Part shown: in pieces, positions 14,984-22,840 of the stretch
Layout of the letters: the number at the start of each line of letters is the position of its first letter
How positions within the stretch are numbered: the stretch's first letter is position 1
From: Clostridia bacterium
GTDB lineage: Bacteria; Bacillota; Clostridia; UBA1381
DNA: 64,000 nucleotides
Assembly (NCBI GenBank): GCA_900751885.1
Contig: CAADTH010000004.1
Location: 62,001-126,000 of the forward strand
Direction: 5' to 3'
Position numbers and translations under genes: made by a program
Notes under the pieces: generated by a model
The model's input: only the letters and a program-made list of their open reading frames with translations
Database searches by the model: none
What the model was told of the DNA's origin: nothing

Positions 14984-16054
14984 TCACGAAATAGAAAGAT
15001 GGGAAAAATATTGCTCATTACGTTTTACAATCTCATCCCCCGGCTTACACTCGCCTGCTTTTTGATTATACTCACGTGCTTTTTCTGTTTGCCCTATTCT
15101 GTCATAGCAGACGCAAAGCTGTAAATAGGGGATGTATCCATAGCAATCCTCCTGGACAAATCCGCCTGCTTCATCCTGCCTTTTGCACTCTAGTGCAGTC
15201 TGATACCAATAGATTGCCATAGGATACTGCGCGTTATTTAGAAAAATTTTCCCAATTTCACAGCATATCTCTGCGCGTGGTACATCCAGCTGCATACTAT
15301 AAAACAGTGCTGCCAATGCTTGCTTGCACTGGGACAGACTTTCATAACAGCTTGACAAAATACTACATGCGTCAATTTTGTTTTCTATCCATGCGTCCCC
15401 CTCTTTCAAAAACGATTCCAGCACCGTTATCGCTTTTTCATATTTTGCATGGTAATAGAGCTCGCGCCCGTAGTAAAACTGCTGACGTGCATCCATCGTT
15501 ACTCCCTTTGCCAGCATCGTCTCAAAGATGCGTAGGTTTCTGTCCGCATCGCCCGGGTGCATCTTTTTGTGCGTCACAGCAATATCACAATATTGAATAC
15601 TCCCATAAGGCGGTATCACTTCATGCACCGCTCCAACCCAGGTAGGATTGCCGCTGCGCTTTAAAATCCTCTCCCGGTAGTAGGAAAACGTCGGGCGGCC
15701 AGCCTGATCAAAGGCTACATGATACCGAAGCATCACTGTGTCTGCGTTCAGTTCTTTCTTCAGCTTTATCAGCGCCTTGTTATCCTCTTCCAATAAGATA
15801 TCATCCGCATCGAGCCACATACAGTACTCCATGTTTGCTTTTGAGAAGGAAAAATTGCGTGCCGCCGCAAAGTCGTCAATCCACACAAAGTCATACACTT
15901 GCTGTGTATATGCGCGTGCAATCTCTTTTGTACGGTCACTCGAACCAGTATCTACGACAATAATTTCATCGACTGCCCCCCGTACACTCTCCAGACATCT
16001 TCCCAGTACATCCTCTTCATTTTTTACGATCATACACAAACTGATTGTCGCCAT
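14984..16054 (-). CDS. Family 2 glycosyltransferase with C-terminal TPR-like repeats
   Basis: A 356-residue protein: residues 1 to about 190 are a GT-A family 2 glycosyltransferase (SLCMIVKNEEDVLGRCL, IIVVDTGSSDRTKEIA, and the DxD-like CMWLDADD), followed by helical TPR-like repeats (FYYGRELYYHAKYEKAITVLE ... YIPYLQLCVCYDRIGQTEKA). It starts only two bases after the stop codon of the collagen-like gene, so the two are co-transcribed and probably translationally coupled. By analogy with the glycosylated BclA collagen fibres of Bacillus spores, it may add sugars to that protein; this is inference from the gene pair. Confidence 0.9.
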   Translation of the reverse strand: MATISLCMIVKNEEDVLGRCLESVRGAVDEIIVVDTGSSDRTKEIARAYTQQVYDFVWIDDFAAARNFSFSKANMEYCMWLDADDILLEEDNKALIKLKKELNADTVMLRYHVAFDQAGRPTFSYYRERILKRSGNPTWVGAVHEVIPPYGSIQYCDIAVTHKKMHPGDADRNLRIFETMLAKGVTMDARQQFYYGRELYYHAKYEKAITVLESFLKEGDAWIENKIDACSILSSCYESLSQCKQALAALFYSMQLDVPRAEICCEIGKIFLNNAQYPMAIYWYQTALECKRQDEAGGFVQEDCYGYIPYLQLCVCYDRIGQTEKAREYNQKAGECKPGDEIVKRNEQYFSHLSIS

Positions 16055-16056
16055 CG

Positions 16057-16989
16057 CTATTCTCCTATCCGATAAACTGTCAAAGAAGCCGTCGTATCTG
16101 TCGTCGATTTTGCAGGTATCGATACCGGCGCCAGCGAAGAGACGCGAAACCCGTCCCCCGCTGCCACATCGACAATCGCCTGCCCTACCGCAGTGTATGA
16201 GACATCAGACGCCATTTTATCGATTCTCACAGTTGTTCCTGCAATCTCGACTGCGTTTTGCTGAAGGGAAAATACTGTATTAATTATCGTCTCTGCCTGA
16301 ATATTCACCACATATTCAAATCGGTATTTTCCTGGAACAAACACATAGACAATCTGATCGTCTAAAACGATTCCCTGTGCGGCTCCCACTGTCGTGTTAA
16401 AGCGGATGCCACTCCCCTGTGATGAAATGGTCAAGTCTCCCACATTTGCATAAGAAGCATATTGCGCCGCAGGAGCCGCACCAGTCGGTCCTGTGGCTCC
16501 AGTCGCACCTGTGGCTCCAGTAGGTCCAAGCATTCCCAAACCGGTTGCTCCTGTAGGTCCTGTCGCGCCTGTCGGTCCTGTCGCTCCCGTGGCACCCACA
16601 GGTCCTTCAGGTCCTCTTGCTCCCACCGCGCCGGCAGGTCCAGTGGCTCCTGTTGCTCCACGCAATCCTCCGGGGCCCGCCGGTCCTGTCACACCTGTTG
16701 CTCCCGTTGCACCAGTTGGTCCAGTGGCTCCTGTCGGTCCCATTGCTCCTGCCATACCAGGCTCCCCCGGGATTCCCCTCGGTCCAGTGGCTCCCGTGAC
16801 TCCAATGGGTCCTGCCGGTCCCACAGCCCCAGTCGGACCGGTTGCTCCTGCCGCACCAGGCTCTCCCGGGATTCCTCTTGGTCCAGTGGCTCCTGTTGCA
16901 CCTGTCGGTCCCTGCGCACAGTATGGACAGCAATATCCCTCGCATTTGCAAGCCGTATATGCGTTTTGATATTCTCCTATCTGTTCCAT
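16057..16989 (-). CDS. BclA-like collagen-repeat protein 1
   Basis: A 310-residue protein. A short Cys-rich N-terminus (CKCEGYCCPYC) leads into about 150 residues of Gly-X-Y repeats, mainly GPTGATG and GPRGIPGEPG, then a C-terminal beta-rich domain of about 130 residues (VFVPGKYRFEYVVNIQAE ...) like the TNF-type head of BclA and similar spore-surface or exosporium proteins. No signal peptide is visible. The ATG at 16989 follows GGAGGTGAGAAG; a GTG five codons upstream is part of that ribosome site. A sigma-K-like -10 (CATATAATA) lies just upstream. The next gene, a glycosyltransferase, starts two bases after its stop. Confidence 0.92.
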   Translation of the reverse strand: MEQIGEYQNAYTACKCEGYCCPYCAQGPTGATGATGPRGIPGEPGAAGATGPTGAVGPAGPIGVTGATGPRGIPGEPGMAGAMGPTGATGPTGATGATGVTGPAGPGGLRGATGATGPAGAVGARGPEGPVGATGATGPTGATGPTGATGLGMLGPTGATGATGATGPTGAAPAAQYASYANVGDLTISSQGSGIRFNTTVGAAQGIVLDDQIVYVFVPGKYRFEYVVNIQAETIINTVFSLQQNAVEIAGTTVRIDKMASDVSYTAVGQAIVDVAAGDGFRVSSLAPVSIPAKSTTDTTASLTVYRIGE

Positions 16990-17013
16990 CTTCTCACCTC
17001 CCACACGATATTC

Positions 17014-17041
17014 TATTATATGAAAGGTAGTTATCGTTTGT
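17014..17041 (-). promoter_or_regulatory. Possible sigma-K type promoter of collagen-like gene 1
   Basis: On the minus strand CATATAATA (17014-17022) matches the mother-cell sigma-K -10 pattern CATANNNTA, with an AC 17 bases upstream. It also contains TATAAT, so a sigma-A promoter cannot be excluded; there is no good TTGACA-like -35. Confidence 0.4.
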
Positions 17042-17244
17042 GCATGCTTACACGCAGGGAAGTGTCATGGATTCCATGTTTTATCAAACTATTTTGATAG
17101 ATTTGATAGACAAATAAGCCTTTATAATGCCTTTCAGATGTCTTAAATAAAAGCTTTCTTCGTATCGTCCTTCATCGAAAAATTCCCAACTTCTTATTAC
17201 ATTTATACAAAAAACAACCATCCATATGCGTTGCGCAACGCTGT

Positions 17245-17877
17245 TTATAGTTTTTTTCTCATAATAATCGTTTTCCCACGCCGCTCAACCTCCTCAAAGC
17301 CAGCGTTTCGGTACATCATCACCGGACCGTTAAAGTCAAGGGATGAGTAGGCTTCGACAAACTGCGGATAGACCTCAACCCGCTCAAATCGTTCCTTCTT
17401 TGCATCCTCGCAAACCCGTTTTAGCAAAGCTTTCGCAACACCCTTTCCGCGATAATCCGGCGCTATCTCAAAGCAAACGAGAGATTTAATTTTCCCCTTT
17501 TCTCCAGGCGATATGTAATAATCCTCGTCTTGATGCTTTCCCGGATGAAATGCTCCCGCGCGGATATAATTCTGCCGGTCGTTTGCATTGCACCAGCCGA
17601 TTGCCAAATTGTTTTCATATGCCAAATATCCGTGTAAAATCCCTTCTTTTATTAAATGTTGCGCAGATTCCCGAAGCGCTAATCTTAGTCCCTCAACCTC
17701 ACCGCCAAGAGCTGCCGCCCGCTCGCCGATACCAATTCTAACCTCATCGGGCGTTAGTTGGAAACAGTTGCAGTAACATGGGGCATTCGGCGATCCATCT
17801 GAAAATGCCCGATTATCAAAAAAGTCAAAGAAATCAGCGGCAGTACATTCTGTTAGTGGTTTAATGGTTACATTCAT
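17245..17877 (-). CDS. GNAT-family N-acetyltransferase
   Basis: A 210-residue GNAT domain protein, with the acetyl-CoA binding pattern APDYRGKGVAKALLKRVCEDAKKE near residue 145 and a terminal strand-helix, YRNAGFEEVERRGKTIIMRKKL. The N-terminus (NVTIKPLTECTAADFFDFF, then CYCNCFQLT) resembles the subfamily with a CYC motif often annotated simply as GNAT acetyltransferase; the substrate is unknown. The ATG at 17877 has GAGGTGATAGTT in front of it. A 14-base palindrome, GCGTTGCGCAACGC, lies just beyond the stop, without a T-run. Confidence 0.87.
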   Translation of the reverse strand: MNVTIKPLTECTAADFFDFFDNRAFSDGSPNAPCYCNCFQLTPDEVRIGIGERAAALGGEVEGLRLALRESAQHLIKEGILHGYLAYENNLAIGWCNANDRQNYIRAGAFHPGKHQDEDYYISPGEKGKIKSLVCFEIAPDYRGKGVAKALLKRVCEDAKKERFERVEVYPQFVEAYSSLDFNGPVMMYRNAGFEEVERRGKTIIMRKKL

Positions 17878-18082
17878 AACTATCACCTCGTATTTTTCAT
17901 TTTTCTTTCTATCTCAATTTAGCACACTGTGTTCAACATAAATATAACATATAGTATAGAAACAAATCCATCTCTTCATCAAAACATTTATATGTTTATG
18001 ACATTCCCTATCATTTCAAATTGTTACAGAGAATTCAGACGCCATTTCAGCGCCAGAGCATCAAATGAAAACAAAAAAAAAC

Positions 18083-18140
18083 AGCACCAAACGATTGTAC
18101 CCCAAAAGGATTTGACTTTGGGGTACAATCGTTTGGTGCT
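18083..18140 (-). terminator. glyA terminator with an unusually long perfect stem
   Basis: Two perfectly complementary 24-base arms (18083-18106 and 18117-18140) flank a 10-base loop, ending in a T-run on the minus strand just after the glyA stop codon. Most intrinsic terminators have far shorter stems. Confidence 0.85.
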
Positions 18141-18152
18141 ACGTTCTATCTT

Positions 18153-19391
18153 CTATTCATACAGCGGATATTTTTTGCACAAAGCTGCCACACGCTTTTT
18201 GACTTCCTCAGCACTGCCCTCAAAATCACAGATTGCAAGCTTGATTAGGCTCGCGATTTCTCTCATATCCTCTTCCTTCATACCGCGTGTCGTTGTCGCC
18301 GGCGTACCGATTCGAAGACCGCTTGTGATAAATGGACTTTTTGTATCAAACGGGATGGCATTTTTGTTTGCCGTGATGCCCACCTCATCGAGCATTTTCT
18401 CGGCATCCTTTCCTGTGACATCCATATCGGTAAGATCAACCAGCATCAGATGGTTGTCTGTCCCGTTGGAAACAAGCTTAAAGCCTTCCTCCATCAATCC
18501 ATCCGCAAGCGCCTTTGCATTTTTCACAACCTGCTTTTGGTAATCCTTAAACTCTTCAGAAAGTGCTTCCTTAAAGCATACCGCCTTTGCCGCAATCGTA
18601 TGCATCAAAGGTCCTCCCTGAATTCCCGGAAATACTGCCTTGTTGATTGCCTTCGCATATTCCTCTTTACACAGAATCAGTCCGCCGCGCGGTCCGCGAA
18701 GCGTCTTATGCGTGGTCGTGGTGACCACGTCCGCATATGGTACCGGATTCGGGTGCTCCCCTGCAGCCACGAGTCCTGCGATATGTGCCATGTCGACCAT
18801 CAAATAAGCGCCGACCTCCTTGGCAATCTCGGAAAATTTCTCAAAATCGATGCTTCTGGAGTATGCGCTTGCACCGGCAAGAATCAGTTTCGGTTTATTC
18901 TCAAGCGCCAAACGGCGTACTTCTTCATAATCTATCGTGTTGGTATCCGCTGATACCCCATAAGGAACAATCTTAAAATATTTTCCCGAAATATTGACCG
19001 GGCTTCCGTGACTCAAATGACCACCATGCGCCAAATTCATACTAAGCACTGTATCACCCGGCTCAAGCAGTGCAAAGAATACTGCCAAATTCGCCTGTGC
19101 GCCTGAATGCGGCTGAACATTGGCATGCTCCGCGCCAAACAGCTGCTTTGCACGTTCAATCGCTAAATTTTCTACGACATCCACCCATTCACATCCGCCG
19201 TAATAGCGCTTTGCAGGATATCCTTCCGCATATTTATTCGTAAGCGGCGTTCCCATCGCCTGCATAACCCGCTTCGACACAAAATTCTCCGATGCAATGA
19301 GTTCGATTTTGTTCTGCTGGCGGGATACTTCCTTACAAATCGCGTCATAAATTTCGTCATCAAACCCCTTGATTTCATCTAAATCAAACAT
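18153..19391 (-). CDS. glyA: Serine hydroxymethyltransferase
   Basis: A 412-residue PLP enzyme that interconverts serine and glycine and produces 5,10-methylene-THF. It matches the family along its length: IASENFVSKRVMQAMGT, KYAEGYPAKRYYGGCEWVD, and PLP lysine K229 in TTTTHKTLRGPRGG. It is a single-gene unit with its own promoter (TTGCGG - 17 - TATAAT at 19436-19464) and a strong terminator. The ATG at 19391 is preceded by AAAGGAGG. No glycine or SAM riboswitch is seen in its short leader. Confidence 0.97.
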   Translation of the reverse strand: MFDLDEIKGFDDEIYDAICKEVSRQQNKIELIASENFVSKRVMQAMGTPLTNKYAEGYPAKRYYGGCEWVDVVENLAIERAKQLFGAEHANVQPHSGAQANLAVFFALLEPGDTVLSMNLAHGGHLSHGSPVNISGKYFKIVPYGVSADTNTIDYEEVRRLALENKPKLILAGASAYSRSIDFEKFSEIAKEVGAYLMVDMAHIAGLVAAGEHPNPVPYADVVTTTTHKTLRGPRGGLILCKEEYAKAINKAVFPGIQGGPLMHTIAAKAVCFKEALSEEFKDYQKQVVKNAKALADGLMEEGFKLVSNGTDNHLMLVDLTDMDVTGKDAEKMLDEVGITANKNAIPFDTKSPFITSGLRIGTPATTTRGMKEEDMREIASLIKLAICDFEGSAEEVKKRVAALCKKYPLYE

Positions 19392-19435
19392 TTTCGTGAT
19401 TCCTCCTTTGTATTTGTCAATATAACACCATGTTC

Positions 19436-19464
19436 ATTATACCGAAAAATATCCCGAACCGCAA
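19436..19464 (-). promoter_or_regulatory. glyA promoter
   Basis: TTGCGG (19459-19464) and TATAAT (19436-19441) on the minus strand, spacer 17, about 45 bases before the glyA ATG. Confidence 0.75.
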
Positions 19465-19473
19465 GTGTTTTTC

Positions 19474-19502
19474 TTGCATTTCTTTATCCCAAACGGTATA
19501 AT
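19474..19502 (+). promoter_or_regulatory. Divergent promoter upstream of a candidate small RNA
   Basis: TTGCAT (19474-19479) and TATAAT (19497-19502) on the plus strand, spacer 17, with no coding gene downstream before a terminator hairpin at 19555-19586. It is back to back with the glyA promoter. Confidence 0.6.
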
Positions 19503-19508
19503 AACAGA

Positions 19509-19588
19509 AAATACACAACGGCTGATTTTTACAAGAAAGAAAATAAAGAAAAAACAGGCAGCATGATTGCTCCTGCTTTTATTTTTCC
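19509..19588 (+). ncRNA. Candidate small RNA of about 80 nt, divergent from glyA
   Basis: The transcript is inferred from a consensus promoter at 19474-19502 and an intrinsic terminator ending about 19586. The first 45 nt are purine-rich and apparently unstructured, and the 3' end is the terminator hairpin, the layout of many bacterial small RNAs. There is no open frame with a ribosome site. It could also be an abortive divergent transcript from a symmetric promoter region. Confidence 0.4.
19555..19586 (+). terminator. Intrinsic terminator of the candidate small RNA
   Basis: CAGG-C-AGCA (19555-19563, with one bulged C) pairs with TGCTCCTG (19568-19575) around a TGAT loop, followed by CTTTTATTTTT. 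No plus-strand gene lies upstream, so it must serve an RNA or act on transcription from glyA's divergent promoter. Confidence 0.6.
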
Positions 19589-19629
19589 TGTTGATATCCA
19601 TTATTTTGAATAAAGTATCTTGTATAATA

Positions 19630-19655
19630 AAAGAATCACTGTATTGTGATTCTTT
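19630..19655. repeat. Perfect 10-bp inverted repeat
   Basis: AAAGAATCAC (19630-19639) and GTGATTCTTT (19646-19655) with a 6-base spacer. On neither strand is it followed by a clear T-run, so it may be an operator or a weak terminator. Otherwise nothing is seen between 19590 and 19750. Confidence 0.5.
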
Positions 19656-19750
19656 ATAAAAAGTATCATCCTATATTTTGAAATTTATTGTGATATATTT
19701 ACTTGAATGACACGTATTTTGGTTTTAGTATAAGACTGAATCATTAAAAT

Positions 19751-19772
19751 AAAAAAAGAGGCTTACGCCTCT
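19751..19772 (-). terminator. Terminator of the helical ferritin-like-sized protein gene
   Basis: AGAGGC (19757-19762) and GCCTCT (19767-19772) with a GTAA-type loop, followed by seven Ts on the minus strand, six bases beyond the stop codon at 19779. Confidence 0.8.
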
Positions 19773-19778
19773 GTTCTC

Positions 19779-20213
19779 TTATAAATACTGCTTCATAATC
19801 TCGATATTCGCTTGTTCTATCTCAATAAGGCGGTTCGCAATGTCCGCGGCATGCGGCTCTACATCAGGATGATTTTTCATGAATTTTGTCATATCAATGA
19901 CTCCCATGGTACTTCCGTTAATCATGATTTCCGCCATATGATCTGTATTTTGATTTGTAATTGTGTTCATCTGCACCGCTGACCACATACCAAGCTTGGA
20001 AAATACACTCACCTCATCCGGCAGCTGGCGGTATCCCTGAAGCTGTACGGTTGCATCACTTGCGACTTTATGATACTGCGCCTGCTGCTTTTCTAGTGAC
20101 GCCCTGAATTTAGGAGAACGTGCCTTCGGAATCAGAACGCTGATTGCGTCCATTGCTGTCTTTGCACTTTGATAAATTTCCTTCAGCAGTGCCACTGTAT
20201 TTTCTCTATCCAT
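19779..20213 (-). CDS. Hypothetical all-helical protein of 144 residues
   Basis: I do not recognise a named family. The protein looks like a four-helix bundle: ENTVALLKEIYQSAKTAMDAIS, SPKFRASLEKQQAQYHKVASDA, a Met/Asn-rich middle (MWSAVQMNTITNQNTDHMAEIM) and a final helix, HAADIANRLIEIEQANIEIM. Its size and heptad pattern recall ferritin-like DUF2383-type proteins, but the di-iron ExxH motifs are absent, so binding of metal is not supported. No signal peptide or membrane segment. The ATG at 20213 follows AGGAGGTGCGG. It has its own terminator. Confidence 0.8.
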   Translation of the reverse strand: MDRENTVALLKEIYQSAKTAMDAISVLIPKARSPKFRASLEKQQAQYHKVASDATVQLQGYRQLPDEVSVFSKLGMWSAVQMNTITNQNTDHMAEIMINGSTMGVIDMTKFMKNHPDVEPHAADIANRLIEIEQANIEIMKQYL

Positions 20214-20259
20214 TTTCCGCACCTCCTGTCCTGTTTAGTATAGTCAGAAGGTGAATATT

Positions 20260-20484
20260 CTATACGTCCTCTAAAGAGAAGTCCTCTGGTCGAAACTTGT
20301 TTTTTGGAACCTCGCGCTTGCGTCGCACCTGTTTTTTTAGAATGTCATACTTGAATTTTGGGCAGGTGTGTCTTACCGGATAATATCCTCCATCCAGCTC
20401 ACAACGCATATGTGTGATGATGCCTTTTTCTTGTCTGGCATGAATACATACTCTGCAAATTTTATCAATTGTATCTGAATACAT
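20260..20484 (-). CDS. Small four-cysteine (zinc-ribbon-like) protein
   Basis: A 74-residue protein with cysteines in the order CRVC at 10 and 13, then C28 and C41 (TCPKF), compatible with one zinc site, followed by a basic stretch (KKQVRRKREVPKNKF) and an acidic end. Small proteins like this are frequent in Clostridia, without an assigned function. A ribosome site of AGAAGAG precedes the ATG. It lies 45 bases upstream of the helical protein gene on the same strand and could share its transcript. Confidence 0.7.
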   Translation of the reverse strand: MYSDTIDKICRVCIHARQEKGIITHMRCELDGGYYPVRHTCPKFKYDILKKQVRRKREVPKNKFRPEDFSLEDV

Positions 20485-20598
20485 CTAGTTCTCTTCTTTC
20501 AAATTATTACATTTATAATATTATTATACTATTTATTTAAAAGAAGGTAAAGAAGAATCATGTCCGCTTATTCTAAAAATATCAACATTTTTGGACTT

Positions 20599-20823
20599 TT
20601 AAAAAAACAAATCACAATCGAAAAATTGCTTTAATGAGATTTTCAAAGCATCACATATCTTTTTTATTGTAGAAATCTTAATATCACGATTATCCTTCAA
20701 CATATTGTATAAGGTAGACGCAGATATTTCTGAGACTCTGGCAAGCTTGTATAAGGATATATCCTTTTGTTCACACAGCTGCTCAATTCTTTGTTTGCAT
20801 AACGACGATATCTCTTGTGTCAC
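20599..20823 (-). CDS. Small Xre-family HTH regulator
   Basis: A 74-residue Cro/C1-type HTH protein: CEQKDISLYKLARVSEISASTLYNMLKD is the helix-turn-helix, followed by TIKKICDALKISLKQFF. It closely resembles the protein at 14413 in layout and length, so the two are probable paralogues. The start is GTG with GGGAGGGTGACAA before it. A strong promoter (TTGACA - 17 - TAAAAT) lies upstream. It is divergent from another Xre gene at 20953; the pair may cross-regulate through the 130-bp shared region. Confidence 0.85.
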   Translation of the reverse strand: MTQEISSLCKQRIEQLCEQKDISLYKLARVSEISASTLYNMLKDNRDIKISTIKKICDALKISLKQFFDCDLFF

Positions 20824-20847
20824 TTGTCACCCTCCCCACTTTTCGTT

Positions 20848-20876
20848 ATTTTATAAGATTTTAAAATGACTGTCAA
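20848..20876 (-). promoter_or_regulatory. Promoter of the minus-strand Xre gene
   Basis: Consensus TTGACA (20871-20876) and TAAAAT (20848-20853) on the minus strand, spacer 17. Confidence 0.75.
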
Positions 20877-20952
20877 GTAAACATTGTAACATGTGAGGTA
20901 ATTTTCATTTTCTCCAAAAATAGTACAATTTATTACAGGAGGTGAGACTATA

Positions 20953-21174
20953 ATGACAAAACATTTCACCAAAAACTATAAAACATTGGGTTCAAATATT
21001 GCAGTGCATCGAAAACAAAAGGGGCTTACACAGGAGCAAGCGGCTGAAAAATTGGGAATCAGCCGTGCACATCTGGCAGGAATCGAACGCGGTATCCGTA
21101 AGCCATCTATGGATTTAACCTTTAAGATCTGCGAGTTGCTTGACATTTCTCTAAAAGACATCGATTACAAATAA
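20953..21174 (+). CDS. Small Xre-family HTH regulator
   Basis: A 73-residue protein with a classical Xre HTH: IAVHRKQKGLTQEQAAEKLG, ISRAHLAGIERGIRKPSM, then LTFKICELLDISLKDI. The sequence belongs to the group of short regulators related to YozG/Xre. It starts after ACAGGAGGTGAGACTATA, an excellent ribosome site. It is divergent from the Xre gene ending at 20599 and convergent with the M15 peptidase gene; no terminator was found between its stop and that gene, so they overlap in transcription. Confidence 0.87.
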   Translation: MTKHFTKNYKTLGSNIAVHRKQKGLTQEQAAEKLGISRAHLAGIERGIRKPSMDLTFKICELLDISLKDIDYK

Positions 21175-21208
21175 AATGCGCCGATTATTCATCAGCGCAT
21201 TTGTGACT

Positions 21209-21841
21209 TTATTGCCCATACACTCCAGCACGGTCATTGATAACCAGTATACGAAGCAAATCGTCATCAAGTCCCAGCTCTCCTTGCTCGTTTCCTTTGA
21301 CAATCCCCTTGTCAACCAGCTTTTGAATGGTTGGTCTCGCCCAATCAGGCATGTTCTGGTCAATATAGTTGTAAATCATCTTATTTTTTACCTGGTCTAA
21401 CTCCGTCCTCAGTTGGTTTACCTGTGTCTGTAGTTCCTGAATTTTTTCCATATCCTCTTCCTCCTTTTTTGGAATTTTCCAATCTGTATTGATTTCAAAA
21501 TGCGGCGTATCAGGCGTTTTCCATGTTCCTCCCCAAACAATACCCAGTCTTTGTGCAACCGTTCCTGCCTTTTTTAGAACACTTTCATCATACAGCTTTG
21601 CCGGCGGAGAACATGCCACATCCCATGCACGCCGGCTGGTATGCCTGCTGTTGTGTGTCCATGTGACGATTTTCCCAGGCTTTGACCGTCCCTGCTCATA
21701 AAGCTCATCCTGTCTTTGCTGGCTCCGATACGTCTCTGTTAAAAACAGTCCGATTCCCTCTGCACTGCACGCATTTAAAAACATCCGGCATGCCGTTTGC
21801 GCCAGAGGGGTCAATGCGTCGATGCTTTTTACTACCTCCAT
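21209..21841 (-). CDS. M15 peptidase (D-Ala-D-Ala carboxypeptidase / endolysin type) with SLH-like tail
   Basis: A 210-residue protein. Residues about 1-130 are an M15-type zinc peptidase: YRSQQRQDELYEQGR, the zinc motif SRHTSRRAWDVA (usual pattern SxHxxGxAxD, here with Arg in place of Gly) and HFEI as third ligand. A coiled coil (KIQELQTQVNQLRTELDQVK) and an SLH-like module (WARPTIQKLVDKGIVKG ... LRILVINDRAG) follow, which could bind the cell wall. Such architecture is common in phage endolysins, but no other phage genes are nearby. No signal peptide. The start has GAGGAGGGATAAAG. Confidence 0.85.
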   Translation of the reverse strand: MEVVKSIDALTPLAQTACRMFLNACSAEGIGLFLTETYRSQQRQDELYEQGRSKPGKIVTWTHNSRHTSRRAWDVACSPPAKLYDESVLKKAGTVAQRLGIVWGGTWKTPDTPHFEINTDWKIPKKEEEDMEKIQELQTQVNQLRTELDQVKNKMIYNYIDQNMPDWARPTIQKLVDKGIVKGNEQGELGLDDDLLRILVINDRAGVYGQ

Positions 21842-21959
21842 CTTTATCCCTCCTCTATCCCCTATTTATTATACTATGACAAGCTTCCAAGATATGTGTA
21901 CTTCATAATCAGCTGCCTTAGCGCATATAGATTTATTACGATAAAAAAGGAGGCTGACT

Positions 21960-22490
21960 ATGAAAAGAAGACAAAGCACACAAATCGCGGTTGTCGCTCC
22001 CCTGCCATATCCCTCTATAAAAGTGGGCGGAGTTGCTCCCGGCACTGCACAAATGCTTACCGTTCCCTTTGCCAACTCAAAAAGCGAAATGAGTGCAACC
22101 TGCGACTATCTCTATCAAAAATGGATTTTGACAAATTCCAATCACTCAAGGCATATCGAAATCGGCTCTACGATTGGCAGAATCGCTCAAGTTGAAATGC
22201 ACCATCTCGATATTTTAGGTACATTAATTACTATGCTTGGAGGCACTCCAAAATACCAATGCATCGACAAGTCCGGGGTGAAATTTTGGAATGGAAGCAT
22301 GGTTGGCACAAGCCGTGATTTAGTTCAAATACTACAAAGCAATATCAAAGATGAAACACTGGCGCGAGACGCCTACTTATCCCTCGCAGAAGAAATTTGT
22401 GATCCATATATCCCCGATATCCTCCGCCGTTTGGCACAAGATGAAACGCTTCACATCCAGATATTTACAAATTATTTAAACACTCTGTAA
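21960..22490 (+). CDS. Ferritin-like domain protein (CotJC/rubrerythrin-like)
   Basis: A 176-residue protein whose C-terminal 130 residues look like a ferritin-like four-helix bundle, with two ExxH motifs (E79-x-x-H82 in QVEMHH and E162-x-x-H165 in DETLHI) as expected for a di-metal site, plus E132 in KDETLARDAY. The first 45 residues are Pro/Gly-rich (VAPLPYPSIKVGGVAPGTA). Similar proteins in Clostridia accompany spore coat genes. It has a very good ribosome site, AAAAAAGGAGGCTGACT. The terminator at 22531 lies directly downstream. Exact substrate is unknown. Confidence 0.8.
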   Translation: MKRRQSTQIAVVAPLPYPSIKVGGVAPGTAQMLTVPFANSKSEMSATCDYLYQKWILTNSNHSRHIEIGSTIGRIAQVEMHHLDILGTLITMLGGTPKYQCIDKSGVKFWNGSMVGTSRDLVQILQSNIKDETLARDAYLSLAEEICDPYIPDILRRLAQDETLHIQIFTNYLNTL

Positions 22491-22530
22491 CCAATACATC
22501 TTCCACCGTTGTCTACATTTGAAGCCATTC

Positions 22531-22567
22531 AAAAAAGCTTTCGGCAAATTGCCGAAAGCCTTTTTTT
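22531..22567. terminator. Bidirectional intrinsic terminator
   Basis: GCTTTCGGC and GCCGAAAGC (22537-22559) with an AAATT loop; A-run to the left, T-run to the right. It serves both the ferritin-like gene and the convergent 70-residue protein gene. Confidence 0.85.
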
Positions 22568-22778
22568 AGATTCTCTCCAATTCCTCATACAATGCCTTGA
22601 TTTTCTCCTTTGGCAAATGATTTTTCGCATATCCAATCACATTGGAAAGTGTCATATTTTTTGCAAACGCCAAAAGAGGGCTATTCATAATCTGCGGAAA
22701 TTCCCTGGCAAACATCGCCCTTGCTTTTGGATTTTTTAATAGCTCCCCTACTGTAATCTGATTATTTTTCAAATCCAT
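22566..22778 (-). CDS. Hypothetical 70-residue protein
   Basis: I do not recognise a family name. The sequence (NNQITVGELLKNPKARAMFA, then FPQIMNSPLLAFAKNMTLSN, then YAKNHLPKEKIKALYEELERI) predicts two or three helices and no membrane segment. A similar pattern (VGELLKNP.A...F.K..P....P.L......TL) occurs as a stand-alone or C-terminal module in Clostridia, by my recollection, without an assigned function. The ribosome site is TTGGAGGTGAAAGA before ATG. It lies between two spore-coat-like genes, which may hint at sporulation. Confidence 0.7.
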   Translation of the reverse strand: MDLKNNQITVGELLKNPKARAMFAREFPQIMNSPLLAFAKNMTLSNVIGYAKNHLPKEKIKALYEELERI

Positions 22779-22840
22779 TCTTTCACCTCCAACCTCTTGC
22801 TATTTTATGCCTCTCATTTTATTTCGTGCAATCTATTCAC

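Noticed and set aside
16400..16970. Long open frames on the opposite strand of both collagen-like genes
   Set aside because: The low-complexity GC-rich triplets leave other frames open by chance; no ribosome sites, and products are Pro/Val or Cys/Ser/Arg-rich.
20599..22490. Prophage remnant (Xre pair plus M15 endolysin-like gene)
   Set aside because: No integrase, structural, terminase or holin gene and no att-like repeats; neighbours are ordinary chromosomal genes.
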